NCBI GenBank assembly: GCA_022766165.1
Contig: QYLO01000030.1
Coordinates: 1-38,606, forward strand
Length of the DNA: 38,606 bases
DNA from: Candidatus Electrothrix gigas
Lineage (GTDB): Bacteria; Desulfobacterota; Desulfobulbia; Desulfobulbales; Desulfobulbaceae
Direction of reading: 5' to 3'
Made by a program: the position numbers and the translations under genes. Below are positions 34,920 to 38,606 of the stretch, one piece after another (position 1 is the stretch's first letter; each line of letters starts with the position of its first letter). The notes beneath the pieces are model-generated. The model did no database searches, had not been told where the DNA came from, and saw only the letters and a program-made list of their open reading frames with translations.

Positions 34920-35575
34920 ACATGGAAACCATCATCACCTACGGCATTATCTATCTCCTCATCTTCCGGCTGGCCGTGTTGCTACTTGGCGGACTGTGCA
35001 TCTTCTGGGGCTACCGTCTTTTTCTCAGTGTAAGGCAGCAGGCAGTCAGCAGTCCCGACACTGCGGAGCAGGGCAGCGAGCTACACGGCAAGCTCGGCAC
35101 CAGTGAACTGACCATCAAAAGCACGGCGCCGGGCATCTTCTTTGCCGCCTTTGGGGCGATCATTGTGATTGCGGTGCTGGCCGGACAGCAGCCCACTGTG
35201 GCCTATGACACACAGCAGAGCCAGCCCAGTCCTCCGCAGGCAGGGCAGCCGAGCGAATCAATCCCAATCGTAACACAGCAGAGCGTTGCCATGCGTGGTG
35301 ATCCTCCGAGCAGCCATGTATCGTCGGATGCAGGCACGGAAGACTATTATCGTATCGCTAAGAGCGTTAAAAACGCCATTGAGGATTTGAGAAGTACAAC
35401 CAGCCTGGTGCCGGATAACCCGGATTACCACGACCTGCTGGCCCGGCTCCTCTTTGCCTGGGGCGAATCGGAAAAGGCAGTGGCAGAGCAGCAACGGGCC
35501 GTGAAGCTGGTTGAGGAAGCACGGCGGGAGGACTTTCAGGCCCGGCTGGACCTGTACGAGCAGGTGGCAAGGTAA
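34916..35575 (+). CDS. Two-helix membrane protein with TPR-like C-terminal domain
   Basis: 219 residues; the start overlaps the previous stop as ATGA. Membrane segments lie at about 10-32 (YGIIYLLIFRLAVLLLGGLC) and 73-88 (FFAAFGAIIVIAVLAG). A Pro/Gln/Ser-rich linker (about 95-135) leads to a helical domain with a TPR-like stretch (DNPDYHDLLARLLFAWGESE, then KAVAEQQRAVKLVEEAR). It is the last gene of the operon. Function not recognised. Confidence 0.7.
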   Translation: MNMETIITYGIIYLLIFRLAVLLLGGLCIFWGYRLFLSVRQQAVSSPDTAEQGSELHGKLGTSELTIKSTAPGIFFAAFGAIIVIAVLAGQQPTVAYDTQQSQPSPPQAGQPSESIPIVTQQSVAMRGDPPSSHVSSDAGTEDYYRIAKSVKNAIEDLRSTTSLVPDNPDYHDLLARLLFAWGESEKAVAEQQRAVKLVEEARREDFQARLDLYEQVAR

Positions 35576-35594
35576 GCGCAGCACCACTCTCGCC

Positions 35595-35707
35595 GCCCAC
35601 CGTTAAAACGCTGGGCTAGTATCGATCGCCCCCTCCGGGGCGGGGATGTTCGAGAAACAGCGTCCCGGAGGGACTGCCGAAAATAGCCCGGTGTTTCAAC
35701 GCCGGGC
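35595..35707. repeat. Composite four-hairpin palindromic element
   Basis: Four hairpins occur in a row: GCCCA...TGGGC (35595-35616), CGCCCC...GGGGCG (35627-35642), GTCCC-GGA-GGGAC (35662-35674) and GCCCGG...CCGGGC (35686-35707). The first and fourth, and the second and third, resemble each other in reverse complement, so the whole is an imperfect inverted repeat. Confidence 0.65.
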
Positions 35708-35744
35708 AGAGAAAGTCGGCTCTCCCCTAACTCGTAGATACGCC

Positions 35745-35928
35745 CATTCCACTCTGGTACAACAGATCGTTCCATTCTAATGCAACTCATCGTTCCACCA
35801 TAGTGCAACCGGGATTTCCACTATAGTGGAACCAGTCATTGCACTATAGTGCAAACAGCTGTTCCACTCTGGTACAACTGATCGTTCCACCCTGGTGCAA
35901 CTGGTCATTGTACTCTCGTGCGTGTTCC
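35745..35928. repeat. Tandem array of eight 23-bp units with palindromic cores
   Basis: Units start at 35745, 35768, 35791, 35814, 35837, 35860, 35883 and 35906. The core consensus is RTTCCACTMTRGTRCAAC. Unit 4 has the perfect palindrome TTCCACTATAGTGGAA, and unit 5 has TTGCACTATAGTGCAA. The other units vary at the centre or in one arm. The period is exactly 23 bp throughout, with no indels. Confidence 0.85.
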
Positions 35929-35979
35929 CGTATACACAAAGGGTCGTCCCCATGATCACGACAGATAAAGATAAAATGT

Positions 35980-36007
35980 GTAGGGACACGGCATGCCGTG
36001 TCCCTAC
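35980..36007. repeat. Perfect 28-bp palindrome, copy 2
   Basis: Same core as at 27113-27142: half GTAGGGACACGGCA followed by its complement. It starts six bases beyond the stop codon of the caspase gene and could form a 3' hairpin of that transcript. Confidence 0.85.
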
Positions 36008-36013
36008 GGCAGA

Positions 36014-38606
36014 TCAGGGGAGAAACACCACCGGGAAGTCAGGCACGTTCTTCGGGATAACCGTAGCCGGTGTCTGCTGCTGGTTGGTCAGCTCTGGCAC
36101 CCGATGGGCAAGATAGGTATTGATCTCAGACAGACGAACAGCCTTGTCCTTGACATAGTCGGCATCACCTTGCAGGGCCTCCAGCAGGGCCTTGGTAAAG
36201 GCACCGTGTCCCCAGGCATCCCGCTCCTGGGCCGTCTGATTGCCCGTGGTGGCCGAGAGAACAACCACCCCGTTCTCTGCCGCACTCAGGTCGTTGATGA
36301 TCTTGGTAATGTCCACGCCACTGCCACGCATCCCAGCGGCCTTACCAGAATAGCAGGTGTCAATCAGGAACAGGGCCTTGCCACGCAGCCGGGCCACTGT
36401 CCTGCGGATGGCATCATAGGATACTGCGGAGCTGGTATAGCGCCACGGCGTAAAGTCCTTGGGCAGAAAGTAGTAGTCACCGTGCGAGTCCAGCTTGCCA
36501 TGCCCAGCAAAGAAGACCATTGCCACATCGTTGTTCGTGGTCTGCTGATCAATCCACTCCAGCCCCTCCAGCACAGCGTCCTGATCTGCCTGCTCATTGG
36601 TGCGCAACCGGGTCTTGACCTCACGGTAGAGCTTGCCTGGCCCGGCCTGCTGCCTCATCAGGGTGACAAAGGCCCGTGCATCAGCAGCAGCATACTTGAG
36701 ATACCTCTTGTCCGTCATCTTGCCTTGGTCATCCACCACAAAGTTGATTGCCGGCGCATCATAGTCATCCACACCCACGGCCAGCAGGTAGAGTGCCGGT
36801 TTGAGGGCCTCCTTGCCGCCGAGCCAGCGCAGCCGGATGGTTGATTTCTCATCTGAGGACACGGCCTGCCCGTTGTCAGCCAGCAGACTGAGGGTCATGT
36901 CCTGAGCAGGCAGGGTCACGTCCAGGCTGCCTTGCCACTCCTTGTCCCTACGCCGCTCCACTGGAACCCGATGACGGGGTCGGTTGTCAACCATGACCTT
37001 GAGGGCTGTGACTGGCGGGCCGCCATGGGTGCGCACCCGGTAGCGCAGAGTCACAGTGGGGCTGCGGAAACCGGTGCCATTGGTGGGAGCGAGCAGCTCA
37101 ACAACAGGGGGCATGGCTATCCGGGCCAGGGTAGACCGCTTCCTGCCCGACCGCCGTGATGCCGCATCAGCCCGGACAACAGCCCTGCGTTCATCCAGGG
37201 TCTTGAGTACGGCAGCCACCACGTCCGGGCGGTAGAAACGCTTGCGGAACAGGGCAGCTGGGAAGAAGTCAGCCACCTGGTCCTTGCCGTTGTTGACCTG
37301 CCAACCGATCAGGCTGTCTCCGCCCGGACTGCCGTCATACCAGCCGCTCGGTGTCCAGGCCACCCAATTGCTTGCGTCCTTGGTGACAAACAGGGCCAGC
37401 AAGGGTTCACCGTCCGTAAGGCGGAACCAGCGGATGGTGCCGTCTGCAAAGGCGGCCACTGCCAGCTTGCCGTTGCCGCTGATGTTCACGCCATAGGCAA
37501 CCTCCGGCACGGGCTGCTGCCAGACCTCCCTGCCCTGGCGGTCAAAGTAGCGCAATGACCAAGCCGCACCAAGAAGGAAGTGCTGCCTGTCCGGGGCAAT
37601 AGCCAGACTGCTGGAGCGTTCGTAGTCTTCCAAGGCCAGCGGCTCGCCGTTGAGGGTCGGGTTGAACTTATCCTCCCAGTTCTCGACCTTCAGACCAGCC
37701 GCCGTAGTGCGCGGGCTGTGTAAGGGATTGTTCGAACTGCCCTCGCATTGCCCCTTGCGCAACTGCCGCTGACTCAGGTCAAAGCAGACCGGCTCCTTGC
37801 CGCCTTGCTTCAAGCCAAAGCTGACCTGCCTGCCGTCTCTGCTGAGTCGGAAGCTGTCACCCCGCTTGCCCCGCATATCCGGCAGCTTATGCCGCAGATC
37901 AAAGAGCTTGCTGCCCTGCCTGTCGTAGCGGAGCAGGGCCGGATCGCCAGTACCGACCAGCAGGCTGCCGTCGGGCAGGGGCTTGAGGTCCATCACCGTA
38001 TTGTCTGCGGCCTGCCAGCTTCTGCGCTGGCCTCGGCCTTGGTTTGCCCAGCGCAGGACAGGTCTGCCGCTACCATCGTGATACAGCCCCCCGGCAAAGA
38101 GGACGTCTGCTGACCAGGCCACACTGAAGAGGCTGCCGTTGTCAAGGCCGCTAGTATCTACGGCATAGAGTAGGGTAAGCTGCTCTGCATCTATGACCGA
38201 GACTGCGGTGCTGTCAGCGACGCCGACAGCAAGCCGGTCGCCGGTCGGATGAAAGGCAACCCCAAAGGGTTGCTTACCGCCTGGGGCAGCTACTTGCCGT
38301 TCCTTGCGGAAGGAGGCTGTGTTCATCCGGCCCTCAAGGCGGTAGCGACGGAGCTGACCGTCAAGGCAGGTGCTGACCAGGCTGCGGCTGTCCGGGCTAA
38401 AAGCGCAACCCCAACTGGCATCACCGTAGTCGCGGTCGGCAAAGGCGAGGCGGAAGCCGTCGCGTACATCATAGATACGTAGCCCTGCTCGCCCAATCAT
38501 GGCTGCAAGCCATCGCCCGTCCGGGGACACAGAGAGATGGCTGATAGCATCCCCCAGCCCCCAGATGCGCTGACGTAGCTGGCCGGTGGCTCGGTCAAGG
38601 ATGTAG
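36014..38606 (-). CDS. WD40 - caspase family (C14) peptidase, 5' truncated by window edge
   Basis: The frame stays open to the last base, so the N-terminus is missing; residues below count from the GTG at 38530. WD40-like beta-propeller repeats fill about 1-430 (VSPDGRWLAAMIGRAG, CAFSPDSRSLVSTCLDG, VAFHPTGDRLAVG, NISGNGKLAVAAFADG). An Ig-like beta region (about 475-560) follows. The peptidase C14 domain is at about 574-838, starting YLLAVGVDDYDAP. The catalytic His677 lies in MVFFAGHGKLDSHGDYYF and Cys726 in ALFLIDTCYSGKAAG. Both are present, so the enzyme is probably active. Bacterial metacaspase-like proteases with WD40 sensors are linked to cell death or signalling, but targets are unknown. 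The gene is GC-rich and faces the pheA-uup operon. Confidence 0.92.
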   Translation of the reverse strand, partial: YILDRATGQLRQRIWGLGDAISHLSVSPDGRWLAAMIGRAGLRIYDVRDGFRLAFADRDYGDASWGCAFSPDSRSLVSTCLDGQLRRYRLEGRMNTASFRKERQVAAPGGKQPFGVAFHPTGDRLAVGVADSTAVSVIDAEQLTLLYAVDTSGLDNGSLFSVAWSADVLFAGGLYHDGSGRPVLRWANQGRGQRRSWQAADNTVMDLKPLPDGSLLVGTGDPALLRYDRQGSKLFDLRHKLPDMRGKRGDSFRLSRDGRQVSFGLKQGGKEPVCFDLSQRQLRKGQCEGSSNNPLHSPRTTAAGLKVENWEDKFNPTLNGEPLALEDYERSSSLAIAPDRQHFLLGAAWSLRYFDRQGREVWQQPVPEVAYGVNISGNGKLAVAAFADGTIRWFRLTDGEPLLALFVTKDASNWVAWTPSGWYDGSPGGDSLIGWQVNNGKDQVADFFPAALFRKRFYRPDVVAAVLKTLDERRAVVRADAASRRSGRKRSTLARIAMPPVVELLAPTNGTGFRSPTVTLRYRVRTHGGPPVTALKVMVDNRPRHRVPVERRRDKEWQGSLDVTLPAQDMTLSLLADNGQAVSSDEKSTIRLRWLGGKEALKPALYLLAVGVDDYDAPAINFVVDDQGKMTDKRYLKYAAADARAFVTLMRQQAGPGKLYREVKTRLRTNEQADQDAVLEGLEWIDQQTTNNDVAMVFFAGHGKLDSHGDYYFLPKDFTPWRYTSSAVSYDAIRRTVARLRGKALFLIDTCYSGKAAGMRGSGVDITKIINDLSAAENGVVVLSATTGNQTAQERDAWGHGAFTKALLEALQGDADYVKDKAVRLSEINTYLAHRVPELTNQQQTPATVIPKNVPDFPVVFLP

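Larger units (their letters stand above)
35576..36013. other. Convergent intergenic region of repeats
   Basis: 438 bp without a gene, between a plus-strand membrane-protein gene and the minus-strand caspase gene. In order it holds a four-hairpin composite element, eight tandem 23-bp units, and a copy of the 28-bp palindrome. Such density of dyads is not seen elsewhere in the window. Confidence 0.8.

Noticed and set aside
35745..35928. CRISPR array
   Set aside because: All of each 23-bp unit is similar to the others; there are no unique spacers and no cas genes are in the window.
36014..38530. Toxin-antitoxin or retron near the caspase
   Set aside because: No reverse transcriptase, msr-like RNA or small toxin gene is seen in the window.

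Overview
The window looks like a chromosomal segment of a deltaproteobacterial (Desulfobacterota) organism, possibly a Desulfobulbales member. This is inferred from the gene mix: a DUF39 homocysteine-biosynthesis gene next to a LarE-type PP-loop gene, VKOR-DsbA and GspF-type envelope genes, a WD40-caspase gene, and many mobile-element traces. No marker gene fixes the taxon.

Layout. Bases 1-570 hold the end of an unidentified gene and a decayed transposase. Next come a TMEM43-family membrane protein (573-1790, minus), a NADAR/YbiA-type gene cut into three pieces by two mobile elements (2007-3827, plus), a zinc-ribbon tail-anchored protein, and an ABC-F ATPase (to 6264). From about 28.2 kb down to 6.6 kb nearly everything reads on the minus strand and concerns the envelope and glycans. 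It begins with rmlB and rmlC, a type IV pilin with its own terminator, and two tandem TPR/GT-C-like membrane proteins. It continues with an FkbM methyltransferase, three GT39-like glycosyltransferases, a methyltransferase-GT2 fusion, two more methyltransferases, a UDP-GlcNAc 2-epimerase, a GT2 that seems C-terminally truncated, an LPG-synthase-like flippase-type protein, a VKOR-DsbA fusion and a lone GspF. By eye the genes between 10.7 and 16.4 kb are far more AT-rich than their neighbours, which suggests transfer.

From 28.3 to 31.0 kb (minus) lie tRNA-Pro(CGG) with promoter and terminator, an HU protein, LarE, and the DUF39 homocysteine-biosynthesis protein. From 31.26 to 35.58 kb (plus) is a tight five-gene operon: a CZB-domain protein, pheA, the ABC-F gene uup, a small DnaJ-like zinc-finger protein, and a membrane protein with a TPR-like tail. 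Facing it is a WD40-caspase gene (minus) that runs off the right edge.

The non-coding structure is the most unusual part. There are two gap-free 212-bp MITE-like copies with 3-bp target duplications, and two other short elements with terminal inverted repeats. A 28-bp perfect palindrome occurs twice. The convergent intergenic region in front of the caspase gene carries a multi-hairpin element followed by eight head-to-tail 23-bp units, each built on a palindromic core (TTCCACTATAGTGGAA type). I know no named system matching that array.

Likely joint working (inference): the 6.6-28.2 kb block could build and attach a surface glycan, with the pilin as one possible acceptor and the VKOR-DsbA protein forming disulfides in exported proteins. 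No Wzx/Wzy pair or oligosaccharyltransferase was recognised, so the end product is unknown.
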